Below, in pieces: positions 53,500-61,892 of a stretch of DNA of 64,000 bases. Every line of letters starts with the position of its first letter. Position 1 is the first letter of the stretch. The stretch is from Micrococcales bacterium (GTDB lineage: Bacteria; Actinomycetota; Actinomycetes; S36-B12; UBA10799). Made by a program: the position numbers and the translations under genes. The stretch is taken from contig JADKAV010000014.1 of the NCBI GenBank assembly GCA_016719135.1, forward strand, positions 1-64,000. Direction: 5' to 3'. The notes under the pieces are model-generated. The model was given only the letters and a program-made list of their open reading frames with translations, was not told the origin of the DNA and did no database searches.

Positions 53500-54339
53500 A
53501 TGTATGCAGGCATCGAGACAGGCGGTACAAAGACAGTCTGCGCGGTCGGCTCCGAGGGCCGAGTGTTCGCGCGCGTCCAGTTCCCCACCGGAACCGACCC
53601 GGAATCACTGGCCGACCAGTGCGCCGAGTTCTTCGCCGATCATCCGGTAACGGCGTTGGGGTTGGGCACCTTCGGCCCGTGCGACCCCGATCCGGACTCC
53701 CCCACATACGGCCATATCCTGCAGACGCCCAAACCGGGTTGGACCGGCGCCGACCTGCTCGGGCTGCTGTCCGCGCGGATCGCCGTGCCAATGGCGATGA
53801 CCACCGATGTCAACGCGGCAGCACTTGGGGAACTGCGCTACGGAGCGGGCCGCGGCTTGCACAGCCTGGTCTACATCACGATCGGCACCGGTATCGGCGG
53901 TGGCGCGATCATCCGAGGTCGCCTGCTCCAGGCCGGACAGCATCCGGAGATGGGTCACATGTTGCTGCCGCAGTCGACGGGGCCAGGCGTATGCCCCTAC
54001 CACCGGAACTGCTGGGAGGGACTGGCTTCCGGTCCCGGTATGCAAGCCCGATCCGGAGTCCCCGCGCAGGACATCGCCGATGATGACCCAGCGTGGATCC
54101 TCGAGGCGCAGATCGTGGCCACGGCGCTGCACAACATCACGTGCATACTCGGGCCGCAGCGGATCATCATCGGCGGTGGTCTGGGCAGTCGAAAGGCGCT
54201 GCACGAACATTTGCCCGCACTGCTCGACGAATCCCTGGCCGGCTACTTGCCCTCGCCCTCACTGCGGGTTCCCGAACTCGGCGGCGACGCTGGGGTGGTC
54301 GGCGCTCTCACCCTGGCCCAGGACCACCGCCCGGGGTGA
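53500..54339 (+). CDS. ROK-family fructokinase-like sugar kinase
   Basis: This 279-residue kinase begins MYAGIETGGTKTVCAVG, the ATP-binding motif of fructokinase-type ROK proteins. It continues ALGLGTFGPCD, TDVNAAALGELRYGAGRG (catalytic Asp), YITIGTGIGGG and GHPEMGH-like QHPEMGHMLL. The zinc site is GVCPYHRNCWEGLASGPG, where the CPYH form is typical of ScrK/GmuE fructokinases rather than glucokinases. It faces zwf, with two palindromic arrays between, and would feed fructose-6-phosphate into central metabolism. Confidence 0.88.
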   Translation: MYAGIETGGTKTVCAVGSEGRVFARVQFPTGTDPESLADQCAEFFADHPVTALGLGTFGPCDPDPDSPTYGHILQTPKPGWTGADLLGLLSARIAVPMAMTTDVNAAALGELRYGAGRGLHSLVYITIGTGIGGGAIIRGRLLQAGQHPEMGHMLLPQSTGPGVCPYHRNCWEGLASGPGMQARSGVPAQDIADDDPAWILEAQIVATALHNITCILGPQRIIIGGGLGSRKALHEHLPALLDESLAGYLPSPSLRVPELGGDAGVVGALTLAQDHRPG

Positions 54340-54501
54340 TCGGTCGTCGAGCAACCTTTCGTTGTTCAGGTGCACGCCCGCTCCCCCGATCTGCGGTCCG
54401 ACCGCTCCGGTCGCAGCGGTCACGGTGTCCTGGCAAGGCGGCGGATTGCTTGGCGTCCCGCTCGAATCTCCGCGGCGCCCGACTCTGAGCCCCGGCGCAG
54501 G

Positions 54502-54629
54502 CGTTGGAGTTATGTACACACGTTGGACAAACGCACAGCCGTTGGAGTTGCACGGCCGGCGGATCTCCAACGCACGTACCGATCTCCAACGCCCGTACCG
54601 ATCTCCAACGCCCGTACCCAGCTCTCACG
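54502..54629. repeat. Palindromic 19-bp-phased array, copy E, with one extra unit
   Basis: CGTTGGA starts at 54502, 54521 and 54540. The inverted heads end at 54572, 54591 and 54610 (TCCAACG), with an additional TCTCACG ending at 54629. Orientation is opposite to copies B and C: the GTT-CAA-GTT arm is on the left and the GATC/CGTGAGA arm on the right. It lies between the convergent ROK kinase and zwf genes. Confidence 0.95.
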
Positions 54630-54660
54630 CCTGGCGCACACAGCTGAGTCCCTGCGCAGG

Positions 54661-54769
54661 CGTTGGAGTTAGGTACACACGTTGGACAAACGCACAGCCG
54701 TTGGAGATCCACGCCCCGCCGATCTCCAACGCACCTACCGATCTCCAACACCCGTACCCACCTCTCACG
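54661..54769. repeat. Palindromic 19-bp-phased array, copy F
   Basis: CGTTGGA starts at 54661, 54680 and 54699. Inverted heads end at 54731 (TCCAACG), 54750 (TCCAACA) and 54769 (TCTCACG). It starts 159 bp after copy E in the same orientation. The flanks GCGCAGG and CCTGCGC extend the dyad. Confidence 0.95.
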
Positions 54770-54931
54770 CCTGCGCGCCGCCCGACTGCCGCCCGGTCAC
54801 GCTGTCCCGAATCCACGCCCGTGAGTGCGAGATGGACCACTCAGAAGGCGCCCGCCAACCCATCGAGCGTCTTCCCCTGCACGACACTGCGCTCAACGCG
54901 CGTTGTCGGGCGACCACCCACAGGCCGCGGG

Positions 54932-56317
54932 TTACAACCAGGGTTGGTGCCATCCGCCCCAGTGTCTGGGCAGCGCCGCGGCCGCGCCAGGCCCCCAACT
55001 GCCGGGCTCGTACTCCTGCACCGCCGGCGGGTCGTCCAGCAACGGCTGGACGATGCGCCAGGTCTGCTCCACGGAGTCCTGCCGGGTGAAGTTCGACCGA
55101 TCCCCGTCCAGCGCCGCGGACAGAAGCTCCTCGTACGGAGTCGGTCCAGCCCCACCCTCCTGCGCGAAATCCATGTCCAAGTGGATCTCCCGCACTCCCT
55201 GATCCGAGGCCTTGCGGGCGTGCAGAATCATTGAGGCCCCCGCATCGGGATCGATGCGCAGTACCAACTGGTTGGGCGCCAAGCGGTTCTTGTGCCGTGC
55301 GAAGTGCAGAGTTGGTGCGCGCTGGAAGACCAGGCGTACCTCCGTCACCTTCTCCGGTAGGCACTTGCCGGTGCGCAGGAAGAAGGGAACGCCCGACCAT
55401 CTCCAGTTGTCGATCTCCAGCCTCAAGGCGGCGTAAGTCTCGGTGGTCGAGTCCGGCGCAACGCCGACCACATCGCGATACCCGCGGTACTGGCCGCGCA
55501 CGTACTGCGCCGGGTCGGCATCGGGCATGGCCCGGAAGACATCGGCCTTCCGGTCGTTGATGATGTCCAGCCCGGGGCCTGCGGGCGGTTCCATCGCGAC
55601 CATGCTCAGAACCTGCAGGAGGTGGTTCTGAACAACGTCGCGCAAAGCCCCGACAGGATCGTAGAAGGAGCCCCTATCGGCAACGTCGAGATCCTCGGCC
55701 ATCGTGATCTGAACACTCGATATGTACTTACGGTTCCAGACGGGCTCGAGGATCGCGTTGGCGAAGCGAAGGTAGGTGATGTCTTCAACAGACATCTTGC
55801 CCAAGAAGTGGTCGATCCGGTAGATCTGGTCCTCATCGAGGTACTCGTGCAGGGTCGAGTTCAGTTCTCTCGCGCTCTGTAGATCATGACCGAACGGCTT
55901 CTCGATGACGACCTTGGCGCCCGCGGTCAGACCCCTGCCGTGAAGACCTTGGACCACCATGGCGAACAAAGACGGGGGCACTTCCAGATAGAACGTTGGC
56001 GACGCCGCGCCGTTCATCGCACGCTCGACGGCCTCGTAGGTGTCGGGGTCTGCGAAGTCCCCTGCCACGTACGACAGGCGCGCGGCGAACCGGTCGAACA
56101 CCGCGTCATCGATGGTGATCCCCGCGGCGGCGATGCTCCGACGGGCGTGTTCGCGCAAGTGCTCAAGAGTCCAGTTGTCCCCGGCGACCCCTACCACGGG
56201 GACCTTCAGCAAACCCCTGCTCTCCAGCAGGTACAAAGACTTCAGGGTCATCAACTTCGCCAGGTCACCGGTGATTCCGAACACGACCAGCACCCCGGAG
56301 TCACGTGTGTCGTACAT
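54932..56317 (-). CDS. zwf: Glucose-6-phosphate dehydrogenase
   Basis: This 461-residue enzyme starts at ATG 56317, 7 nt after TAGCCT. It has the nucleotide-binding VVFGITGDLAKL, the substrate motif EKPFGHDL and the active site YRIDHFLGKMSVED, plus the C-terminal NQLVLRIDPDAG barrel. It oxidises glucose-6-phosphate to 6-phosphogluconolactone, making NADPH. The longer in-frame extension to 56473 has no similarity. No tal, opcA or pgl gene is adjacent, unlike the usual pentose-phosphate cluster. Confidence 0.95.
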   Translation of the reverse strand: MYDTRDSGVLVVFGITGDLAKLMTLKSLYLLESRGLLKVPVVGVAGDNWTLEHLREHARRSIAAAGITIDDAVFDRFAARLSYVAGDFADPDTYEAVERAMNGAASPTFYLEVPPSLFAMVVQGLHGRGLTAGAKVVIEKPFGHDLQSARELNSTLHEYLDEDQIYRIDHFLGKMSVEDITYLRFANAILEPVWNRKYISSVQITMAEDLDVADRGSFYDPVGALRDVVQNHLLQVLSMVAMEPPAGPGLDIINDRKADVFRAMPDADPAQYVRGQYRGYRDVVGVAPDSTTETYAALRLEIDNWRWSGVPFFLRTGKCLPEKVTEVRLVFQRAPTLHFARHKNRLAPNQLVLRIDPDAGASMILHARKASDQGVREIHLDMDFAQEGGAGPTPYEELLSAALDGDRSNFTRQDSVEQTWRIVQPLLDDPPAVQEYEPGSWGPGAAAALPRHWGGWHQPWL

Positions 56318-56324
56318 GCCCGCA

Positions 56325-56330
56325 AGGCTA
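56325..56330 (-). promoter_or_regulatory. Leaderless -10 box of zwf
   Basis: TAGCCT on the minus strand ends 7 nt before the ATG at 56317 and decides this start. Confidence 0.55.
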
Positions 56331-56499
56331 GCCATGTCGCGGTGAGGCGCGCTCGGGGATGAGGCGAGACCGTGGGCCACTGATGCCTTTCGATCTCCAG
56401 GTGACCCGCACCCCCGCGCATTTGTCGGGCTCTGGATCGGCAACACTGCAACGCGCCTGCCGTAACCGACCACGCGACATGTGCGCTAATGGATCCATG

Positions 56500-56970
56500 A
56501 TGGTCCGCCCGGCGAAGCCCGCAGACGTCCCCGCCATGCTCACGCTGATTCGCGAACTGGCCGCGTACGAGCGCGAGCCCGACGCGGTGACGATGACTGC
56601 GGAACAACTCAGCGACGCCCTGTTCCGTTCTCATCCCCACCTGTTCGGTCATGTCGTCGAGGTCGATGGTGCGGTCGTCGGCCTGGCCCTGTGGTTCCTC
56701 AACTTCTCAACCTGGGAGGGCACGCACGGGGTCTACCTCGAGGACCTGTACGTCGTGCCGTCGATGCGCGGGAACGGCGCGGGTCGAGCCCTCCTCAGCG
56801 CACTGGCGGATGTCTGCCTGCAGAACGGCTACGCGCGTCTGGAGCTGTCGGTACTGGACTGGAACCTGCCGGCCATCGGCTTCTACCGATCCATCGGGGC
56901 CGTGGGCATGGATGACTGGACGGTGCAACGCGTCGGTGGGGACGCTCTCGCGGCACTGGCTCGGGGCTGA
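56500..56970 (+). CDS. GNAT-family N-acetyltransferase
   Basis: This 156-residue protein has the N-terminal MVRPAKPADVPAMLTLIREL, then AAYEREPDAV, the core strand GVYLEDLYVVPSMRGNGAGR (acetyl-CoA binding motif R-G-x-G-x-G/A) and LELSVLDWNLPAIGFYRSIG. The ELAAYE and DW-N-PAI-FY features resemble diamine/spermidine N-acetyltransferase-like GNATs. An in-frame ATG lies one codon earlier at 56497. It is divergent from zwf. Confidence 0.9.
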   Translation: MVRPAKPADVPAMLTLIRELAAYEREPDAVTMTAEQLSDALFRSHPHLFGHVVEVDGAVVGLALWFLNFSTWEGTHGVYLEDLYVVPSMRGNGAGRALLSALADVCLQNGYARLELSVLDWNLPAIGFYRSIGAVGMDDWTVQRVGGDALAALARG

Positions 56971-57032
56971 GCCACCCTCGGAATGCACCTGCCGTGACAT
57001 TCGTCAATGAGGCTCGCCGACGGCGTGCAGGA

Positions 57033-57075
57033 TACTCACCGGTAATCGACCGAACGGACCGTTACTCACTGGTAA
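57033..57075 (+). promoter_or_regulatory. Two operator-like direct repeats
   Basis: TACTCACCGGTAA (57033-57045) and TACTCACTGGTAA (57063-57075) are 30 bp apart. Each contains a TTAC/GTAA-type dyad resembling TetR-family operators. They lie upstream of a 38-codon frame. Confidence 0.5.
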
Positions 57076-57139
57076 GGCTTGGCAGGGACACGGGCGTGTG
57101 AACAAATGGCGGCAAGCAGCACACAACTGAGGAGCCATC

Positions 57140-57256
57140 ATGAACCCACCCATCCCCCCGGCAGTCTTCGATCTCGGCACTGACGACCTGGCCACCAGCA
57201 GCACACTCGAGCACGTCGTCGACGGTGTGGAGCACTTCGGTCACGTAGCGGAGTAA
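57140..57256 (+). CDS. Possible 38-residue acidic peptide
   Basis: An ATG with GAGGAG 5 nt upstream opens 38 codons: MNPPIPPAVFDLGTDDLATS, then STLEHVVDGVEHFGHVAE. The strong ribosome site and the operator-like pair upstream support expression. There is no signal peptide and no Cys. A precursor-peptide role or a truncated gene are both possible; no modification enzyme is adjacent. Confidence 0.45.
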   Translation: MNPPIPPAVFDLGTDDLATSSTLEHVVDGVEHFGHVAE

Positions 57257-57336
57257 CCCGTCCCCGGGCGTCCGTGGCGCCATCGCACATCTCGCCCGAA
57301 TCGGTAGGGCGCGTGAGCAGGCCGCACCCGCACCGT

Positions 57337-58530
57337 TCAGGGCCCGGCTCGCGCCACCCGGGAGGCCTTCGACGCCTCCCACCTGACCCACGGAGTGGCC
57401 AGCGAATCGGCGAACCTGGCCAGCACCGGCCCGACAATGGCCATGAGCAGTACGTACGTGGTGGTGAGACCACCGACTTCGATGTATCCCGCATCCACCG
57501 CAAGTCCTGCGATCACGATGCTGAACTCACCTCGGGCGACCAGCGCGGTGCCTGCACGCATCCGGCCTCGAGGAGCCGCATGCTGTCTGCCCGCGGCGTA
57601 CCAGCCTGTGAGGATTTTCGTAATGGCGGTGACCAGACCCAGGAGCAGCGCCTCCGGCAGCACACCCGGAATCCCACCCAAGTCGGTCTTCGATGCGAAG
57701 GAGAGAAAGAAGACCGCTGCGAAGAGGTCACGCAGTGGTTCAAGGACCCGACGGGCACGCCGCGCAGCTGTGTTGGGAATCGCCAAACCCACCAGGAACG
57801 CTCCCACCGCCGACGAGATTCCCAATGACTCCGCCACGCCGGCCACCAACAGCGTCAGGCCCAGGACCCGCAGCAGCACCTGCTCGTCGTCCTCGTGGTT
57901 GATCACCCGTTCGGCGATCGCTTCCGCGCGATGGGCCAGCAGGATGATCCCCACGACCACCGCGATGGCCAACACTGCGCCGAGAGTGCCTGCCAGCACA
58001 CCACCACCGACAAGCAGTACTCCGATCAGGGGCAGGTATGCCGCCATGGCGATGTCCTCGAGCACGAGGATGGACAGCACGGCCGGCGTCTCCCGGTTAC
58101 CCAGGCGATTCAGGTCCCCAAGCACTTTCGCGACGATTCCGGACGACGAGATCCAGGTGATACCTGCCAGTGCCAAGCAGGCCGCGAACTCCCACCCGAG
58201 AAGCCAACCGGCGACGAAACCGGGCGTGGCGTTCAGCACGAAGTCCACCACCCCGCTGGGGGCATGACGCTTCATGGAGGACGCGAACTCTTCGCTGGAG
58301 AACTCCAGTCCCAACGCCAGCAGCAGCAACACGACACCGACCGAAGCGGCGGCGTCGAGGAACGGCTGCACGCTGGTCAGATTGATGGGGCCGCCTTCAG
58401 CGATCAGCAGGCCGGCCAACAGGAATAGGGGCGCGGTGGACAGTCCGATCCGCAATGCGAGCGCTCCGGCAGCACCGAGCAGGATGAGCATGAAACCCAG
58501 CTCGACCAGGAACGTCGCGTCACCTTTCAC
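57337..58530 (-). CDS. khtU: CPA2-type K+/H+ antiporter (KhtU/KefB-like)
   Basis: The GTG at 58530 overlaps the stop of the regulatory gene (GTGA). This 397-residue membrane protein has 11-13 hydrophobic helices, and CPA2 motifs include LALGLEFSSEEF, GITWISSSGIVAKVL, LEDIAMAAYLPL, SSAVGAFLVGLAIPNT and ALVARGEFSIVIAG. It is shorter than KefB/C because the RCK domain is missing; the TrkA-C regulator is a separate upstream protein, as in the KhtTU system. It would export K+ in exchange for protons. Confidence 0.88.
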   Translation of the reverse strand: MKGDATFLVELGFMLILLGAAGALALRIGLSTAPLFLLAGLLIAEGGPINLTSVQPFLDAAASVGVVLLLLALGLEFSSEEFASSMKRHAPSGVVDFVLNATPGFVAGWLLGWEFAACLALAGITWISSSGIVAKVLGDLNRLGNRETPAVLSILVLEDIAMAAYLPLIGVLLVGGGVLAGTLGAVLAIAVVVGIILLAHRAEAIAERVINHEDDEQVLLRVLGLTLLVAGVAESLGISSAVGAFLVGLAIPNTAARRARRVLEPLRDLFAAVFFLSFASKTDLGGIPGVLPEALLLGLVTAITKILTGWYAAGRQHAAPRGRMRAGTALVARGEFSIVIAGLAVDAGYIEVGGLTTTYVLLMAIVGPVLARFADSLATPWVRWEASKASRVARAGP

Positions 58531-59018
58531 GACACGTCGCTGGCTTCCAGCAGCGCGTGCACCTTTCGCACCCCCGAGGCGGTGCCAATCGCCACCAGCA
58601 CGTCGTTGGCCAGCAACAACTGGTCCGGCGGCGGGGACGTGATGACCTCCTCGCCCCGCACGACGGCAACGATGCTGGCGCCGGTCAGGGTGCGGCAATG
58701 TGTCTGGCCCAGTGTCTTGCCCACGTAGGGCGACGTCGAGGGCAGACGGATCGGCTCGGAGTGCAGACCTGGGATCTCACGGGTCAAGTCGGCGAGTTTC
58801 TTGGTGAAGCGCGGCGCTCCGAGAATCTCCGCGATGGTCTCGCCCTCATGCTCGTCGAACTCCAGAAGCGTGGTACAGGCATCCGGGTCGTCTTTGGCGT
58901 AGGTGACGATCTCGGAGTTGCCCTCTCGATAGACGATCACACCAACACGTTGGTGGTTGCTCGTCTCGAATTCGTAGCGGATCCCCACGCCCGGCAGTAG
59001 CGTTTCAGAAACATCCAT
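58527..59018 (-). CDS. khtT: TrkA-C domain regulator of the antiporter (KhtT-like)
   Basis: This 163-residue protein has an N-terminal segment (MDVSETLLPGVGIRYEFETS) and a TrkA-C domain (SPYVGKTLGQTHCRTLTGAS, then IVAVVRGEEVITSPP, VLVAIGT). This is the KhtT layout, where the TrkA-C part binds a nucleotide such as c-di-AMP and controls KhtU. The ATG at 59018 is chosen for family fit and because CACGAT ends 6 nt upstream. Confidence 0.85.
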   Translation of the reverse strand: MDVSETLLPGVGIRYEFETSNHQRVGVIVYREGNSEIVTYAKDDPDACTTLLEFDEHEGETIAEILGAPRFTKKLADLTREIPGLHSEPIRLPSTSPYVGKTLGQTHCRTLTGASIVAVVRGEEVITSPPPDQLLLANDVLVAIGTASGVRKVHALLEASDVS

Positions 59019-59024
59019 GGCCCT

Positions 59025-59030
59025 ATCGTG
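59025..59030 (-). promoter_or_regulatory. Leaderless -10 box of the KhtT-like gene
   Basis: CACGAT on the minus strand ends 6 nt before the ATG at 59018, the same hexamer and spacing as hemE. Confidence 0.45.
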
Positions 59031-59185
59031 CCGCACCGGGCGGGGATCCTCAGGTCGCGCACCAGTCACACCTCTGGGTATGGCCTCAACTGCACCGGGA
59101 AGAGTGCCGATGTGCCTTATGTCACAGGGCTTCAGTTGCCACGTCAACCACGATCCCGCTAACGTCCGACCACGTGGAGCGTCAA

Positions 59186-59965
59186 ATGCGACCGATCGTC
59201 GTCACCGCCATGGTGGTGGCTGCAACCTCGCTTCTGGCTGCCACCAGTCCCGCATCGGCAGATGAGGCAGTGCCCACTGCCGATCAGGTGAGCGCGGCGA
59301 AGCTGGCGCGTCAGCCCACCGGGCTCAAAGGTTTCAAGTCGGTGGTGAGGACCAGCACTGACGGCGCGGTGCACAAGAACCGACTGCGCGTTCTGGGCGG
59401 GGCGCCGCGCAAGGTGCGTCTTCAGTACAGCAGTGACGGCTACACCTGGGTGACAGTCAAGAAGAAGCGCACAGACGTCAACGGCCGCGTGCGGGTCAAG
59501 ATGGTTCTTGCGCCCGACCGCAACCGCTGGCGGGTACGCGTGCCGGCCACCACTGATCACCGTCGAATCACCTCGCCGGTCAAGACCTTCGCCGTGCAGG
59601 TCCCGGCCGCTGAGACGGAGTCGGCCACCCGTCCTTTCCCTGCGGTCACCGCGACCCAGATCCAGGCCAGCAAGGCCTACGCCCGGATGTACATCCTGAA
59701 CACGTACGGGTGGGGTGACGATCAGTGGTTCGCGCTGGAACAGCTCTGGACGCGCGAATCGGGCTGGAACCATCTGGCGGTCAACCCGTCATCGGGAGCA
59801 ACTGGGATTCCTCAGTCGTTGCCCGGGGACAAGATGGCCACGGCGGGTGCGGACTGGAAGACGAATCCCCAAACGCAGATCCGCTGGGGCGCCTCCTACA
59901 TCAAGGGCCGCTACGGCGATCCATTGGGCGCTTGGGATCACTTCACGAGGAAGAACTGGTACTGA
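59186..59965 (+). CDS. Secreted lytic-transglycosylase-like protein
   Basis: ATG 59186 (MRPIVVTAMVVAATSLLAAT) is preferred over GTG 59174 because GGAGCG lies 4 nt upstream of it. This 259-residue protein has a signal peptide, a basic beta-type region (residues about 45-130; KVRLQYSSDGYTWVTVKKKR) and a C-terminal domain: LEQLWTRESGWNHLAVNPSS, then GATGIPQSLPGDKMA, SYIKGRYGDPLGAWDHF. The Glu in RESGW is the expected catalytic acid. It probably remodels peptidoglycan. Its 3' end overlaps the convergent gene by 23 bp. Confidence 0.88.
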   Translation: MRPIVVTAMVVAATSLLAATSPASADEAVPTADQVSAAKLARQPTGLKGFKSVVRTSTDGAVHKNRLRVLGGAPRKVRLQYSSDGYTWVTVKKKRTDVNGRVRVKMVLAPDRNRWRVRVPATTDHRRITSPVKTFAVQVPAAETESATRPFPAVTATQIQASKAYARMYILNTYGWGDDQWFALEQLWTRESGWNHLAVNPSSGATGIPQSLPGDKMATAGADWKTNPQTQIRWGASYIKGRYGDPLGAWDHFTRKNWY

Positions 59966-60614
59966 TCCGTTCCACCCGGGCGCGTGCCTGACTCTTCTCG
60001 GTCACGGTGTCACCGCCGTACTCTGCACGAACACGGGTGACGTTGCGGGGCGCGACGAACCGGAATGTGCCGCTGGGGCGCGGATACGTGTGGCCCAGCG
60101 CTCTCCACGTGCCGTTGCGCAACCCGCTGATCGCCACCGGACCCCGGGGCCGCACACCACCGTCTCCCCTAACGCTGCCCGCGCACGCGCACCGAGGAAG
60201 CCTTCAGCAGGGCGGTATCGATCGCCGTGGTGGTCGATACCTGATCAACGGTGAAACCGACGGTGAACTGCGACTGGGTGAGCACAACCCGGGTGTCCAC
60301 GGTCGCCGTCCAGGGCCCGACGCTGTCAGCCGGGCAGATCAACAGACTCGCCGTCGAACTGGCGGGGCCGCGCCCGGCGAAGAAGACCGCGTCAAGGCGT
60401 CCCTGTCCGGCGGGTCCACCGACCACCGCCACGGTCCAGCCCGCCCAGTCGGCCACGTCGGTCCGAACAGTCACCGTGGTCGTCGTGCAGGAGTAGCCGG
60501 TCAGGACCACGTCGTCGACATGACCGAGATCCCATCGGCAGACCCCTGATCGGCATGGGCCGGCGCTGCAGCCAACAACATGGTCCCGGCCAGGACTGCC
60601 GCACCGAGTCGCAC
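59943..60614 (-). CDS. Secreted protein of unknown function, read in three frames
   Basis: GTG 60614 opens a typical signal peptide (RLGAAVLAGTMLLAAAPAHA) that loses frame at about 60540. The next frame runs GHVDDVVLTGYSCTTTTVTV to a TAG at 60169, and a third frame continues GPVAISGLRNGTWRALGHTY, then SGTFRFVAPRNVTRVRAE to 59943. The last part resembles the beta-sandwich domains of actinobacterial secreted proteins. Two one-base indels would join all three into about 220 residues. Alternatively the gene stops at 60169 and the rest is unrelated. No family is recognised. Confidence 0.55.
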
Positions 60615-60620
60615 CCGGCA

Positions 60621-60626
60621 ACCCTA
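60621..60626 (-). promoter_or_regulatory. Leaderless -10 box
   Basis: TAGGGT on the minus strand ends 6 nt before the GTG at 60614. Confidence 0.45.
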
Positions 60627-60634
60627 CCGGAGTT

Positions 60635-61120
60635 CTAGGGCTTGGGACCCTGCTCAGCCACCTCGCGGACGCCCTGCATCGCCTCGCGCAGTTCCGCGAG
60701 CCAGTCCGCTTCGTGCTGGCCGACCAACCGAACGCACCAGGCCAGCGCCTCCGACCGGGATCGGGCCACGGACGCGTGGACCAGCGTGTCCAGGACGGCC
60801 CGCTCGTCCTGCTTCAACCGCGTCATGACCGGCACGCTCAGTCTGGTGAAGACCCGCACCATGTCACCGCAGCGCACTCCCCAACTCACCTTCTTGCCCG
60901 TTGCGTGCTCCAGTTCGCGTGCGACACCGATGCGTTCCTCGCGAGTCTGCTCGCGGAAGCGAGTGATCCTGCCGACCAGCGCCATCTCATCGTCTGTGTC
61001 CTGGGCGGTGAGCCGCCCCATGATCGTGATCTCCTCGCGATCCACGAACACCTCGACCTGCTCGAACCAGTCCCCCAGCCGGCCCGACAACCATTTCTCA
61101 ATCTGTAGTTCAGTAAGCAT
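60635..61120 (-). CDS. Conserved actinobacterial protein of unknown function
   Basis: This 161-residue soluble protein starts at ATG 61120 (MLTELQIEKWLSGRLGDWFE). The N-terminal half has a strand-turn pattern EVFVDREEITIMGRLTA. The C-terminal half (RLKQDERAVLDTLVHASVAR, then SRSEALAWCVRLVGQH) resembles a ribbon-helix-helix or similar small helical domain, with a typical long final helix. I recall such proteins as widespread but uncharacterised in actinobacteria. The 11-bp palindrome GTAATCATTAC lies immediately upstream of the start. Confidence 0.7.
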   Translation of the reverse strand: MLTELQIEKWLSGRLGDWFEQVEVFVDREEITIMGRLTAQDTDDEMALVGRITRFREQTREERIGVARELEHATGKKVSWGVRCGDMVRVFTRLSVPVMTRLKQDERAVLDTLVHASVARSRSEALAWCVRLVGQHEADWLAELREAMQGVREVAEQGPKP

Positions 61121-61181
61121 GTAATCATTACCGACTGTGGGCACACTGTCATCCCCCGTTCGCCGCGGGAAGAATCGCAGC

Positions 61182-61892
61182 ATGCGGACGAATCGGAACC
61201 GGATCGAGTTCGACGACCGGATCATCCGCCGCTATCCGCTGCAGGCGCACGACCAGCGCGATATCGACCTCATCGCCGCGCGGCACGAGGCGGCCCGCCG
61301 CGCGGGACTGCCAGTGCCTGCCGTACTGGAGGTGCACCGCGAAGGCCCGCATCCACATCTGGTGATGGAGCGGGCGGGCGGCAGCCCGCTGATGGAGATG
61401 GTGCTGTCCCGAGCCGCACAGCGCACTCTTGGTCGCGACCTGGCAGGAATGGTCGCGCAGATGCGCGAGGTGCACGAGTGGTTCGACAACACGGGTCCCC
61501 GGTGGTCGACGCTGTGGCAGGTGCTGGACCGCGTGACCAGAACCGACGAGTGCCATGCCGCAGCCGACATCGCCAATCGGGTCCAAACCTGCTTGGTGCA
61601 CGGAGACCTGAGCGCCGGCAACCTGCTGGTGTCCGACGACGGGGACCTCGTGGCGGTCATCGACTGGGACGGTGCCGCGCTGGCCGATATCGCCATGGAT
61701 TGGGCCGCCTTGTGCGCGAACTGCCCGCCCGAGGTGGTCACAGCGATGCGAGAGGCCACCCCGGACGCTGCCGAACTCGAACACCGCGCTGCGATCTACC
61801 TCGCGACCTGGCCGGTTCAGCACGACCTGTGGGAGACCGGAGGTCACCCGTGGCTATCCGGCAGTGTCCCCGTCACCGAACCGCGTCTGTGA
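61182..61892 (+). CDS. APH/RIO-fold kinase
   Basis: This 236-residue protein starts at ATG 61182. It has a reduced N-terminal lobe (IEFDDRIIRRYPLQAHDQRD), the hinge-like HPHLVMERAGGSPLME, the catalytic loop CLVHGDLSAGNLLV and the metal-binding VIDWDGAALADIAMDW. This is the aminoglycoside-phosphotransferase/RIO-like fold. Members phosphorylate small molecules, sugars or proteins; the substrate is unknown. It is divergent from the gene at 61120 and overlaps the convergent CDF gene by 39 bp. Confidence 0.85.
   Translation: MRTNRNRIEFDDRIIRRYPLQAHDQRDIDLIAARHEAARRAGLPVPAVLEVHREGPHPHLVMERAGGSPLMEMVLSRAAQRTLGRDLAGMVAQMREVHEWFDNTGPRWSTLWQVLDRVTRTDECHAAADIANRVQTCLVHGDLSAGNLLVSDDGDLVAVIDWDGAALADIAMDWAALCANCPPEVVTAMREATPDAAELEHRAAIYLATWPVQHDLWETGGHPWLSGSVPVTEPRL

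Noticed and set aside
53807..55234. A 475-codon open frame on the plus strand
   Set aside because: It is out of frame over the ROK kinase and continues through arrays E and F and antisense to zwf.
59040..59185. Possible riboswitch (c-di-AMP type) before the transglycosylase-like gene
   Set aside because: The gap is short and the conserved core sequences of that class were not found.
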